From Oscarella lobularis (taxonomy: Eukaryota > Porifera > Homoscleromorpha > Homosclerophorida > Oscarellidae), in assembly GCF_947507565.1 (NCBI RefSeq), contig NC_089184.1, forward strand, positions 372,001 to 436,000: a stretch of DNA of 64,000 bases. Direction: 5' to 3'. A model generated the notes under the pieces. The model did not search any database, had not been told where the DNA came from, and saw nothing but the letters and a program-made list of their open reading frames with translations. The translations under genes and the position numbers were made by a program. Positions 9,975 to 24,300 of the stretch are shown here, in pieces (positions within the stretch are counted from its first letter, which is position 1; each line of letters begins with the position of its first letter).

Positions 9975-10932
9975 TCAACTGCTCGAATTGCCAGCGATGT
10001 GACGTTGCTGACCGACTTCCTTTTGAATAAATTTTCGTAGCCTCTCCAAGTACTGGGCGTACAATTCGACGTCGTTGTGACCAGCACCTTCGATCCACAG
10101 CGGTTCAACGGTTCGCGGCGCTCTCTCGTATATCGCAAGGCCGTGAGAAAAATCAATGACTTCGTCATCAGTACCGTGAATAACGAGAACGAGAGATCCG
10201 ACCTTACCAATCTTTTCACAACTAAAAAAAGGTTTCAATTAATTAAAATTTTAAAAATTTAATTATTGATTTTTTCTAATTAACTAACCTCGTGAAGGGA
10301 TCGAAACACCACGTGCGCTTGGTACTGGGAAAAGCGACGCGCATTCCCGACATAAGCGGAGCTTGAAGTATAATCGCTCCCACTTCGAATCGCGACGCAA
10401 AGTCAATCGTGGGCACGGTACCGATGCTTTGACCGTAAAGCACGATTTTATCCGGGCTAATTCCGTAGCGTTTCTGAAGCGCCGCCCACGCGGCGTCCAT
10501 ATCGGCGTAGAGATTCTTTTCGCTTGGCACTCCCGTACTTGCGCCGTAACCCGAATAATCGTACGAGAAGATGTTGCAGTCGATGCGCGAGCCGAGTCCG
10601 ACGTAGAAACTCGACATTTGACCGATGTCGACGGCGTTGCCGTGCGAGAAGAGGATCGTGTACTTGGGATCGTCCGTGCAGCGGACGTACATGCACGCGA
10701 TCGTGTTTCCGCGTCGCGTTTCGGTTGTGAAGACTTCGAGGCCGCCCAGTTCGCGATCGCCGTACTGCCATTCGCTTCCCTCGCCCAAGTGAAGCGTACA
10801 GTCGCCGTTTTCGTGTCGATTTACGCTGTACGAAGCGGACGGTGGGAGAAAGGCGAGTTTCGCTGCGATTCGCGACGGAAGTGGCGGGCAGCAGAAGAGA
10901 TAGCACAGTTCCGAGCAACTTAGGCCCTGCAT
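9975..10932 (-). CDS. ABHD17: ABHD17-family protein depalmitoylase
   Basis: Two exons: 10289-10932 (ATG at 10930-10932) and 9975-10221, joined in phase across a 67-nt intron. The N-terminus [17 protein letters not shown] matches the cysteine cluster of ABHD17A/B/C, which is palmitoylated and anchors the enzyme to plasma membrane and endosomes. An alpha/beta-hydrolase fold follows, with HGNAVDIG, the nucleophile elbow YGQSIGT (Ser), an aspartate in [10 protein letters not shown] and the histidine in [14 protein letters not shown]17 enzymes remove palmitate from Ras and PSD-95-type substrates. All catalytic residues are present and the length (about 297 aa) is normal. An in-frame TTG upstream was not used as the start because the family start matches the ATG. 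The gene lies head-to-head with the LRR gene, about 250 bp apart. Confidence 0.95.
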
Positions 10933-11183
10933 TGAGGCAAACAATAACGAAACGAGCGACGAAGTGAGGTCGACTACCCGGACGTAAAGTGCACGTGAGC
11001 GTTAGCGTGCGATGGCATTTATACGGAATATCGGTCACGAGCAGCCTTTTTAGAACTTCTACGCAATTGTGGTTCGTTAAGCGAAGGTTCCGACTATTTG
11101 CTTTTCAGTTTAGGTCGACCAAACCTACAAATCAAAGTGCCGTAAACTTTTTAGCGTTACGACGTGCCGTAACAATCTTCTTC

Positions 11184-11957
11184 ATGTCGGACGTCGTTCG
11201 TTCGACGATCGAACGACGATCCGCTTGCCTGAATTTGAGCCATCGGGATTTGACCGTATTACCGGCGACCGATTTGAGCCAAATTTCGGATCTGAAGATC
11301 CTTCTTTTGAACGATAATAAACTCATCATGCCGCCGTCAGAAATTTTGCATTTTACCGGATTGCTCGAGTTGAATTTGTCGGGAAATCAGATCACGTTGT
11401 TACCGAGTGGAATCGAGCGTTTGAGACAGTTGACATTTCTCGATTTGAGTCACAATCGATTGGGATATTTGTCGAGCGAATTGTGCCAATTGATTAATTT
11501 AAAAGAGTTGTGGATCGTTAAGAGTGAGCTCGTCGGATTGCCCGAAAATTTGGGAATATTGAGTCGTCTGGAGATTTTGGCTCTGCAGAAAAATTCCCTT
11601 GCTTCGTTGCCAGACAGTCTAGGGGAAATGGAGTCACTCAAATGGCTAAATATTGCGGAAAATAATCTAATCGATTTGCCTGGTAATATGACGGGAATGA
11701 GACGTCTGACGTACTTGAATGTATCAGGCAATAGTTTGGGCAAGTTACCCGACTGCCTTCTCACAGTACGCTCCCTCGAAGCAATCCACGCGCGAAACTG
11801 CAACTTGTCTCAATTGCCAGACCTCGGAACGCTCGTTCAAAGTCTGACGTCACTATTTTTATTAAACTGTAGAGAAAATCCATTTCAGGAGAAATCGGAC
11901 TTATCGGAATGGATAGATCAGAATCGCTTTCTATTTCAATACACCGAAGAGATGTAG
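11184..11957 (+). CDS. Leucine-rich repeat protein (257 aa)
   Basis: One exon, ATG at 11184 (MSDVVRST). It contains eight or nine typical 23-residue cytosolic LRRs (L-x-x-L-x-L-x-x-N-x-L..LP) from about residue 15 to 235, with a capping-like stretch ENPFQEKSDL near the end. There is no signal peptide or transmembrane segment, so it is cytosolic. It looks like the short LRRC/Shoc2-like class of scaffold proteins, but there is no family-specific motif and I assign no symbol. The open frame extends upstream to 10989, but that part has the composition of a 5' UTR and overlaps the shared promoter with ABHD17. I therefore prefer the ATG that begins directly before the first repeat. Confidence 0.8.
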   Translation: MSDVVRSTIERRSACLNLSHRDLTVLPATDLSQISDLKILLLNDNKLIMPPSEILHFTGLLELNLSGNQITLLPSGIERLRQLTFLDLSHNRLGYLSSELCQLINLKELWIVKSELVGLPENLGILSRLEILALQKNSLASLPDSLGEMESLKWLNIAENNLIDLPGNMTGMRRLTYLNVSGNSLGKLPDCLLTVRSLEAIHARNCNLSQLPDLGTLVQSLTSLFLLNCRENPFQEKSDLSEWIDQNRFLFQYTEEM

Positions 11958-12237
11958 ATAAACCCAGAGAGTGTGTCTGCGTGGGAGCTAAAGTTCCAAG
12001 TGTGAGCTTCTCACGTGAACGCGATAGCGCTCATTGCAGGCGTTACCCTTGTTTGGAACAACAACAAAGCGTTTCAAAGTCTTCCTTTATCTTTCCCGGT
12101 CATTCCCTTAGCAGTTCGTTTTTAGTGACGCAGTCAATTATAGACGTAAGAAGACACTGAGCTATTCTGATAGGGAATTGCGTCTAGGGCCTCTGCCACA
12201 CCCCTTGGGTGATACTTGGGTCGCTTTTTCTAGGACG

Positions 12238-14045
12238 ATGGTGAGCGCTACGACGGGTGCTGCTATTCTGGGGATTATCGCTCTTCTTTTTACTGTTGCT
12301 TCGATTGTTTTGGCGCTTGCCTTGTGCAAATTATTGGGAAAATGGTTCGTCTGGTTTCTGGATTTATTATATCTGGGCTCATTTGATTCTTTAGTGGCTT
12401 TAGGCGTGTGTATCAAAAACGCGGGTTACTGCACTTTCAAAATAAAACTTATGACGTTGAAATTCGCGGGTAATATTTGTTGTGCGCGTAGATTTGTTTC
12501 TTTGAGCAACGTCATCCTTGCATTTAGAAGCAGCAGACGGTCGAAAAGTGAGTGGGTCGATAGCCGCATTTACGAGGATCTCGACACGCCAAAGCTTACA
12601 AAGAAAACGAAATGCAAAGCCTCGAAGACTTCGCTTCTTTCATACGACGAGAACGTTTTTGAAAGTACTGGTACTGTTGTGCGGTAAGAGAGACGAAGTA
12701 GGCGGAAGCATTCACTTCAAAAATGAATTCTATAGGAATAAAGGATATAGGGAATCAGCTGAATGTATAGAGCTTCAGACGAAGGCTGATGTTCACAGCA
12801 AGGATGAAACTGAGACTGTGGATCTGATAGATACTGAGAAGAAAAATACAAGGTAGCAGATGCTGATATGTCCAAGTTGTTTATAACATTATTTTTCTTC
12901 ATCTTAGCGATAATAACGATAAAGAAGCAACGTACGCTTTGCCACGGCGTTCGAGCAAATTTTCAATTATTTTTTTGTAGTAAGCAAGAGGTAGAAGTCT
13001 GTGTCACAGAGGAAAAGACAACGAGGTGCCCGCCTTCAATTCAATACACTAAAATCTATTAGAGCTGTGGCACTTTGCCTTTAGTGAAACGACGCCACCG
13101 GTTCAGCGAAACGAAGAAGAGAAGACAAGGTAAAAATCGCTATTATCTACACCCCAAATCATTTTGCTGGTGTAGTTCAACGAAGGAGGACAATGCTCAG
13201 GTACCACAGGAACTAGTGGACACCTATGCTAAAGTGGATTTGGTCAAAAAATGGTATGAATTGATTATTTGCTTTAACATTCTTATTGGCTTTCTCAGGG
13301 CGAGACGAAGTACATATCATCTAAAGCCTCCTGAGCCAAGCAGACCTCCATCTGACTACATATCCGACAGGTTAGGGTACTGTAGTATATAGCACGTTTA
13401 TCAAGAGACTCAAATTCCTGCAACACAGTGAAGAAATGTCTCCAGAGCCTCCAATACCTTCACCTGTGCACAGGTACTGTACTGACCGCTTCCCAACAAG
13501 ACGCGTTATTGGGATTTTTATTTAGTAGTGAAGTTAAGCCTCCCGAGCCTGCAAGACCTCCGTCTGATGTTTTTTCTGAAACGGAGTATGTAGTATCTTG
13601 CTTTTATTGTGTGTTTAGTAATTTTTATATTCGATGTAGTGAGTCAGCTCTTTTGCTATCTCAGGATTCATCTGAAAGACCCGTCTCAGCTATTGCTTAT
13701 GAAAATTTTGCTTTTGACGACGGGGAAAAGGCCGGGGAGAAGGATGATGGAAAGACACTTTCTGTTGTCTATGAAGACACTCAATTTCCTGCGGAGAGTA
13801 AGCCAAAGCTTGAGTTATTGATCGATGAGGATTATAAAGACGCAAAACAAGGAAACTCTGTTGTCTACGAAGACACTAAAGTAGCTGAAGAACCTAAGCC
13901 AAGAGTCCAGTCAATGGTCTACGAAGACGTCGGTTACGAGGATCTTGAAGATGTGCAAGAGAAAGTAAAAAGGTAATAACCTATGGCGAAAGTAATTATC
14001 ATTACTTTTAATTTCTTTTTCAGTTTGCTGCAAAAAGAGGCGTGA
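12238..14045 (+). CDS. Single-pass transmembrane adaptor-like protein with a tyrosine-motif-rich cytoplasmic tail
   Basis: Exons as I read them: 12238-12683, 12736-12852, 12908-12979, 13085-13129, 13176-13253, 13299-13370, 13429-13473, 13526-13589, 13665-13972 and 14024-14045. The product starts MVSATTGAA and runs at once into a transmembrane helix (about residues 8-32) with an L-C-K-L-L boundary. It has almost no ectodomain. The tail holds more than a dozen tyrosines in acidic short contexts: IYEDL, TYAKV, DYISD, AYENF (a Y-x-N motif of the kind SH2 domains of GRB2 type prefer), VYEDT twice, VYEDV and GYEDL. It also holds two copies of a proline motif, KPPEPSRPPSD and KPPEPARPPSD. This is the layout of vertebrate transmembrane adaptors such as LAT or PAG, but I see no sequence homology to them. 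The first exon may contain an in-frame intron. The reading as an adaptor is inference. Confidence 0.6.
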
Positions 14046-14103
14046 CACCGTATAAATATTTGTAATTTGACTGTTCTACAATTCCTAGCGCACGTTAATA
14101 AGA

Positions 14104-14781
14104 ATGATGATCGCTCGAAAGTGCGTTTGGCAATTCGTACGACAGCCCATGTGGCTACTTCCTGCACGTCTAAGGCAGTTTGGAACCATTTTGAATGCTG
14201 ACGCATTGCCGAGGCCTCCCACGAGGAAACGGAGAGGTTTTGCCACGGACCAAAAGTAAAGCGCTTCTCAAGACATCCATGCACGCTCTAATGCATCATT
14301 TCAGCTTGTCCATCACCCTAGTCGATTTTCATCACAAATCCGAAGCAACACTCGACGAATTAGCCGAATATTTCGAAAGTCTACCAGAAACGGACATAAA
14401 TTGCGACGAGAATTACGACGTTCACTTATCAGTACATCGAACCGAAGAAACTATTCACGATTAACAATATTAATTCTGATAGGACGGGGTGCTGACCATT
14501 TCCCTGGGCAAAGACTTGGGAACGTATGTAATCAATAAGCAGACTCCAAATAGGCAGCTATGGTTTTCATCTCCACTGAGGTACGCTCTACAGCTACATA
14601 GACCATATACCTTATTAATTTAATAAGTGGGCCCAAACGATATGACTTTCTCAATGGGAATTGGATCTATAAACGCGACGGAATGTCACTGCACAGTCGA
14701 TTGACGACGGAGCTGACGCAATTGTACGGAAAGCCCGTCGATCTCATGCATTTATTAGCTAAAGAAGTGGGGCATAATTAG
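14104..14781 (+). CDS. FXN: Frataxin
   Basis: Four exons: 14104-14255, 14305-14431, 14483-14580 and 14628-14781. The N-terminus is basic and aromatic with a R-R-G-F processing-like site, fitting a mitochondrial presequence. The mature part follows frataxin closely: [11 protein letters not shown] (acidic iron-binding ridge), [40 protein letters not shown] and [14 protein letters not shown]. Frataxin is a matrix protein that stimulates iron-sulphur cluster assembly on ISCU with the NFS1 complex. Exon 3 carries the whole conserved beta-sheet core. Length, about 176 aa, is normal. It starts only 58 nt after the stop of the preceding membrane-protein gene on the same strand, so its promoter must be tiny or lie inside that gene. 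Confidence 0.96.
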
Positions 14782-14856
14782 AGACTATCGTACAAAGAAA
14801 AAACACGCAAGAATATCATAATCATCCTATAAGTACATAATCATAAATCGGTTCCG

Positions 14857-15688
14857 CTATTCTTCCTTGTCTTCACCGCTTTGGCTCATGTCACAGGCGC
14901 CAATAACACCGTCCGCGGCGGCGACAGAAGAAACGCCGTCTTCACTCTTATTGTCCTCTTCCTTCACTCGATAAGCCGGTGGATCTTCGGTGGCCTCATC
15001 ATATGTGGGCGGTAGGCCGGCTAGGGCGCGTTCCTCGCCCAAAAGCTGTTGCTGATCATTTCCCATGACGCTGAAATCGTCGCCGCTTGCACGTGACCGG
15101 TATTGTTGCAAACGAGAGCGTCGCAGCTGCCTCAGTTTTTTCTGACACCGAATAAAGAGCATCACGAAGACGATGAAGGTAAAGAGAGCGATAATGCAGC
15201 CAGTAATTAAAACGACACTGTCAGTGGAACTAAAAACGGAAGTCCCTGAAAAAAAAACAATTCCTCAATTCCCTGCCCCGCCCACCCCACCCATCTAAAG
15301 TCTTACCCGGTATAAGTCGATCGTTTTGGGGACGGTTGCACAAGTCTGAATGACAGCAGTACGTGCATGCGCCGTTCGTTAGGCACGCGGTCGAGCATTC
15401 GATCTCGGGAGCGCACGAACGTTCGAATGCCGTCGTTTTACCGTATTCTTTCGTGCGCTGACTGAAGCATACCGATCCTGGAGCACATTCGCGTTCGTAT
15501 TGAACGTCGCTGCACGTTTCTTCGGCGTTCGGGCCTTTTTGGTAGCAATAGAGGCATTCGATTGCGTCGACGCGACGGTCTGAAGCGAAAAAGCGATTAG
15601 GTACGTAGCGTGATAGGTTTAGTCGTCAACCGAGTAGAAGAGCGGGGAGTAGGGCCGAGAAAACGAAAAGGAACGACAAGTGGTTCAT
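14857..15688 (-). CDS. Ly6/uPAR-domain type I membrane protein with PPxY motifs
   Basis: Three exons: 15631-15688 (signal peptide MNHLSFLFVFSALLPALLLG), 15307-15579 (extracellular domain) and 14857-15245 (membrane segment and tail). The extracellular part has the spacing of a three-finger LU domain: an early C-L-Y-C-Y, internal cysteines, and the terminal C-C-x-x-D-L-C-N signature. The transmembrane helix is LITGCIIALFTFIVFVMLF, followed by a basic stop-transfer. The cytoplasmic tail carries LPPTYDEA and DPPAY. PPxY motifs are known ligands of WW domains, for example NEDD4-type ubiquitin ligases. Most LU proteins are GPI-anchored or kinase receptors, so a LU-TM-PPxY layout is less usual. The ligand is unknown. 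It is convergent with frataxin and head-to-head with the syntaxin gene, with about 150 bp between start codons. Confidence 0.8.
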
Positions 15689-15839
15689 GATGGCACCAGT
15701 CACCCGGACGCGGACGTGTACGCATGATGACGTAGGTGACGTAATTTCCTTAGATGGCGATAAATAGTCATGACGACGCGTTTAATGACGTCATGCATAT
15801 CGACACGCCTACCGAATTCTGCCCACCACCAGCGCTGTC

Positions 15840-16946
15840 ATGAGTACGGCAAGTGAAGATGCGAAGGTTTAGCGTTCTCTCTCCGCCTAAAAAATTAAAT
15901 GCGAACGTCTCGTCGTGTCCAGATTGTCCAGGCGTTCAGCCGCGACGTGAACCAATTCAAGGGGCTTGTTTCGAAAGTGGGAACGAGTCAAGATTCGGTT
16001 CAATTGCGACGGCAGATTCACTCGCTCGCAGAAACGGCGAGAACGAAAGCGCACGACGCCAAGCGACGATGCGAGCCGAACGCCAAAAGGTACACGCCCA
16101 CTCCGACTAGAGAAACAGAAACAATTCATCCGGGTGCGATACTATGTAGCAAAGATTCTGCGACGAAAGTTCAGTACAGTCGGCTCATCACGCAGCTGAT
16201 GAATGATGTTAAAAGTCTGACATCATCTGAAAATGAATTAAAATTGAAGGAAAGAGAACATCCTACTCCTCCTCAAGGTACGAAAAATCAAAGGTAGAAA
16301 TAATTGGGGTTATTTATCTTTTAGGATCTCGTGGGGTTGGGGGTGGGGGTGGATTTTCCTCTGGAACTTGGGGCGATGATGAGCCACGTCAAAATCAAGC
16401 GCAAACGGTCCAGCAGACCCAGGCATTTGACGTTCAGGTGTATGATGAGACGAAGGAGAGAGCCGAGCAATTGAACCAATTAGAATCGTAAAGCGGAGAG
16501 TTGCAACTTTTATGAGCACTGTTGCAGTCATCTTCTTTTTTAGAAACATGAAGGATTTGAATGAAATGTTCTTGGAGATGGGGGTGACTCTCTATCAATA
16601 ATTAGTTAATAATTATTAATTATTTCTGTTCTTAGACTCTAGTTGCTGATCAAGGAGAAGCCTTAGATCTTATCGGTATTCGTTTTCTCATATAAAAGAC
16701 AGTAGTTTAGTCTTTTTTTTAAAGAAACCAATGTGGAGCGTGCTGGCATGTCTGTTGAACATGCAAAGGAAGAAACGTCCAAGGTTTGCTACATCTCAAC
16801 AAATAAAATTTTTTAATAATTTTTTCAAGGCATTGACACTAAAGGAGAAAATTCGCAAGAAGAAAGGGTGTTGCATCGTTTGCACGCTCATTTTGTTGGC
16901 CCTCATAGGCGGCATCATCGCGATCATAGTAACCCAAACAACGTAA
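15840..16946 (+). CDS. Syntaxin (Qa-SNARE), endosomal STX7/STX12-like
   Basis: Eight exons: 15840-15866, 15923-16089, 16150-16277, 16325-16487, 16544-16583, 16636-16675, 16725-16783 and 16830-16946. The product has an N-terminal three-helix Habc-like region (DVNQFKGLVSKVGTSQDS, then LRRQIHSLAETA), a glycine-rich linker, and a SNARE helix beginning NMKDLNEMFLEMG. The zero-layer glutamine is in ADQGEALD. A basic juxtamembrane KEKIRKKKGCC is followed by a C-terminal hydrophobic tail anchor ending VTQTT. Qa-SNAREs drive membrane fusion; the Habc and linker resemble the STX7/12 endosomal group best. All heptad layers are preserved, so it should be functional. The start codon overlaps the promoter shared with the Ly6-type gene. 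Confidence 0.9.
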
Positions 16947-17106
16947 TAACAAACCCGTGTTTTCTACAGTCGAGTTCCTCTGCAAAATAGAAAAAAAAAT
17001 ATCTGGCACTAACTTGTTTATTTACGAAGGCGGGCCTTGTCCTATCGCGCACGCGCATTGATCCCTCGTGCCCCTAGTTTCCCGAAAAGGCGACCAAATA
17101 GCACAA

Positions 17107-20142
<3,036 letters not shown>

Positions 20143-20920
20143 GGTTAGTGGTGAATAGACGCACTCTTATGCTGCCTCTTCTGTCTTTCTTCCGTCTCTG
20201 TACATGGTTTATTGGGAATGAGTAGTGGCCCGCGGCAAAAATGCTCGTATCACGTGGTCTTTTCATCCGGGATTGCTAAATCGAAACAGAAGCACGTTGT
20301 CCGAAGCTCTGACGCTTTGTACAGGTAAGATCGATCCCTTCACGCTTCCGCGCGGAGCCTCCAAGTGCGATAGCCTCTCGGGAGGGTTCCCTCTCCTCTC
20401 GCGCGTTGGGATACGCTTTCTGTCGCGAAACCGCACCACCTTCTTGCCAGGGGGCTCTCTTCTCCTTTTATTCCTTTCGTTTACGCGCTCTGTCGCTAGA
20501 CTGCATCATTCATTTTGATCTATCACCCCCAAATGGCGTTGCGACAAGCCTTTTCGCTTCGAAAGCGAGCTGGCAACCTCAGGATTCGATGAGGACAACG
20601 TGTCTTTGCCACACTTGGCTCACCCAGGCTGAGCGAAGAAGGAGAGTGGAGCTGGAAAAGCGACTGGAAGACAACCGGTTTTAGTAGTCCTAGAGTAGGA
20701 GGAAGCATGTGGTTCATGTGTAGTAGGCGCATAACATGACTTGCACGTCTTGCTCCCTTACGCGCTAGAGGTTAGATAGGCTAGTTTAGGTTAGATAGGG
20801 CACCGGCGGGGTGGTGCACCCCTGTGTGCACTGCCGCTGCCATGGAGCAAAGGGTAGGGTACAGCAATTTTATTTCAATAAAAATGAAAAAACAAACAGA
20901 GTTTCCCCTCTTCTTTTGCG
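20143..20920. other. Gene-poor region downstream of ATP synthase alpha; no gene supported
   Basis: This holds the 3' UTR of the ATP synthase gene and then about 700 nt of mixed sequence. Short + strand frames exist (20225-20518 and 20406-20684) but they overlap each other in different frames and match no family I know. A GT donor-like site follows TTTGTACAG at about 20325. A fragment of a real but small gene is possible; I do not annotate one. The composition changes to GGTTAGATAGG-type repeats near 20770. Confidence 0.4.
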
Positions 20921-20921
20921 G

Positions 20922-21071
20922 GCAGTTTTTGTTGACGGGGTCTTGCCCAGGACCCCGGAGCAGTTTTTTTGATGGGGTCTTTCCCAGGACCCCAGAGCAG
21001 TTTTTTTTTGATGAGGTCTTGCCCAGGACCCCAGAGCAGTTTTTAATGAAGGGGTCATGCTCAGGACCCCA
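20922..21071. repeat. Hairpin-forming tandem repeat, four copies
   Basis: Four copies of a unit of about 38-42 nt follow one another. Each contains GGGGTCTTGCCCAGGACCCC, whose ends pair (GGGGTC with GACCCC), then AGAGCAG and a run of T. Copy differences are small: the loop varies as TTGCCCAG, TTTCCCAG or ATGCTCAG. Each unit therefore encodes a short stem-loop followed by a T stretch. I see no open protein function in it. Confidence 0.85.
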
Positions 21072-21380
21072 AAGCCCTATCAAAATAATCATTAGTGCAA
21101 ATATAGACAATACGTTCTATGCGTACCTGTTTTTATGTCCGCTTCAATGTGTGCCTGTTGCTTCACATATGATGAAGACACATAGGCACTTTGCTGTTGG
21201 CGTCATTCTCTTAGAGAGACTACCAATAAAAACGGTAGCCTCCATTAAGAGATGCACGCCACAAAATTGAAGGCATACAGGCCTTTTAGGAGAATGCGCC
21301 TTATCTTTGCTAAGTCGCATTTGTAGAGTAATACACGTACGATGCTTGCAAGATGTCTGTCTATTCTAAGTCTGGTGTTC
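21072..21380. other. Spacer before the 3' end of MSH4; nothing recognised
   Basis: About 310 nt of ordinary AT-rich sequence lies between the hairpin repeats and the MSH4 stop codon. It probably includes the MSH4 3' UTR (on the minus strand). I see no gene or structured element. Confidence 0.5.
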
Positions 21381-24300
21381 TTACTCTTCATATTCAATTG
21401 AACTTATTTCTCTTTCATACTGCTGTTTCAAGTTGGCCAGGTACAATCGAAGACCTGCCTCGTCGAGTCTTGAGTTGCGCGCTGCTTGAATGAGACGGTT
21501 GGCAAGCTTGAAGACGGCCCTCTCCTTGAGAGATTCCGGTGATTGTCCCTGCCTCATCTAAAGGTATTTATTAATTAAAACGCGTGCACTCATCTCATTT
21601 GAATTGTGATGCACTTCATCTCTTTCTTCTATTTCAACCACAATTTCTTTCGCTTCTTCTACAACACTTTCGGGCAGAGAACACCTCGCAGCAAGCCGTA
21701 AACCTCAATTGAAAAAATCCCTGCCTAAAATTTAGATCCAAATTTATAAGGTGTACGTACCATAATGCTGATCTGTGCATCTGCCTTTTAGCAGAAGATG
21801 TGGATGATGCAGTTTCTCGTAGAGATCTTCCATCTCTTTCTGCATAAACATAAGAACCCACGAAGGAATGAACAGAACCTCCTTACCTCAACTTCAAAGT
21901 GGTAACTGGAAAAGAAGATAAATATTGAAATATTACGTGAAGAAAAAATGTACTTTTCGACGTTGGCGTAAAGAGAATCAAGCCGAGTCAGTTCCTCAAA
22001 GTGAGTCACGAAAAAAGTAAACGCCTAAAAATTCACTGTAGGATGCCAGCGGCATTCCGTTTTCCTACCTTCGTGGAGATAAGAAACTCGCAGAAAACGT
22101 GGCACAGTCCCACGCCCTCTTCGGCGCTAGTACCTACAATAACACAATGAAAAATTCTTAGCTCGAAATCTGACTTATTACCCCTGCCAAGTTCGTCAAC
22201 GATGATGAGGGAACGATTGGAAACGTTCTAAGACCCCAAGGAGTACACTTAGAAAGAAAAACAACGGGATTTTTAAACCTGAAGAATGTAGTTCGCTTCC
22301 TTCATCTAAGAAACAAAAACGCTCAGCTAAAATTTTCGAAATTACAAATGTTTACCTCAAGCATGAACGTGGAGGCGTTCGTTTCGATGTCGTCATCACT
22401 TCCGATGCGCGAGAAGAGTTGATCCGTCAGGCGAAAGGACGCATATTCGGCGGGAACAAACGAACCCATGTGAGCCATAACGTGTAGCATAGCAACTTGT
22501 CTCAGATACGTCGACTTTCCACTCTGAATAAAGTATATGAGAAAAATCCCCCCACAATAAACGAACTTTTACCATGTTGGGCCCAGTAATGATTTGAAAA
22601 TTGCAATCATTAGAAACATACTGCAGTAGACAAGTACTGTTTAAAAAAATCAATATATAATTTATAGACTCTTACGACGTTATTTGGTATTGGAGAATCG
22701 TCGAGGATTTTATCCAGTACAGGATGCCTACCCCGTTTCACAGCCAGCGTATCAGTAAATTCAGGTCGCACTAAATAAGTCTATGGACGCGTCCCCTGGA
22801 CTCCGAACTGGCTTACCGTAATTCGAAAGCGTGCGAACGTGAGCGAACGAGACGAGCATGTCGAGCATGGCGACGCAGTCTGTCAGCTTATACAGGCACC
22901 CAATGTGGCGACGAAGATCATTAAGAAGATCGTTCATCACACTAGACACTAGTCAATGATTATTTGACTAAGTATTCATCCTACACGTTGGAGAGAAGAT
23001 AAATTTCCTTCAGCGCTTCGCTGACACGATCTGCTTAGGCGAAAATAAAAGATTATTATTCGTTTCTTTATGTAAACGTACCGTTCAATTTAACCTAAAC
23101 GTGAAATCAACGTATATCTTATACTGCTACTTCTACTTACCAGATCCTCAGTCGTTGCGCTGACTGTGTTCTTCGTTTTGACGACTTTGATAAACGTCTC
23201 CGGGAAGGAATCCGGCATTTGCTGGGCCCCTCTACCTCCAACGGTCATCTGAATAAAGAATCCTCTTGACGCGTTGTACGCTGTTCGAAGTGGCAAGTCC
23301 GTCTCGACAGACTCTCGCTGCACGAGAGCTAAATAAAAACAATAAACTCCTCTGTTAGAACCCAGAAGCACGATTACAATTAATATTATCGATTAATTCC
23401 GTGTACGTTTGCCGAGCGATGTCTAGCAATCCTAAAGGCCCCACCAAATAGAATCCCAAGCCATATAAAACGTCTTCGCGCTCACTGACCGTTAATATTA
23501 GGCTAAATAGATATCTAGTCGTCAAAATCTTAAGAAGAGAAGGCGTACCTTGACGGCAAAGCACTTCTGCGTGATCATATGCAACGTTCCGCGCTGATAA
23601 TGCGTGTCGTCGTGAATGATCCTATCGATGTGCTCCATCATGACTATAAAGCGAGGATCATCTAACAACTAGGCCCAATGGAAATCCATCTAGAGACGTC
23701 AATTAAACGCCTTACTTCTTTATGAGCGGTTAGAAGAACGCTTTCGGCGTCCGAGAGTGCGGTCTTTAGCGGGTCGACCAGTTCGAGCGTGTGCTTGACG
23801 TAGACGATGTTTGTGATGCGTTGTTCGGCTGTCTTTGCCGTCTCCTCCTTGGGTATGTGCGCACACGAGGCGAGCGCACGATCCACGTCGAGAAAACGAC
23901 TCAGAACTAAGAATTAAAGTAAAAGAGAACCCCTTTTAATTGTTTCACGTACCGGTTTGAAGATTGCAGAAGAGATCCTTCAGGAAAAGAGCTATCAAAT
24001 GATTTTTTAAAAAAAGTCTGGATATCACCTCTTTTTCTGTGAGTTCTACACGATACAAATCGAGTTATAAAGAGGTCACTGTATGACTAGTTATCTTACC
24101 AGTCACACAGTCTAAGCGCAGTTCAATTGTTTCAATATCTAAATCAAGAGCTACCTACGTCTATAGTATACAAATACGAATCCTAGTTTACCGCAGGGTG
24201 GCTGTAGAACATTGGCACGCAGTAGACGAGCTACAGTAAAGCGTACTAGAATATTCCATGCTTTTTTCTTTACCCTTACCTCCTGACGTCGTTTTCGTGT

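Noticed and set aside
20225-20684. Small genes downstream of ATP synthase alpha
   Set aside because: The open frames are short, overlap in different frames, lack family resemblance and convincing splice sites.
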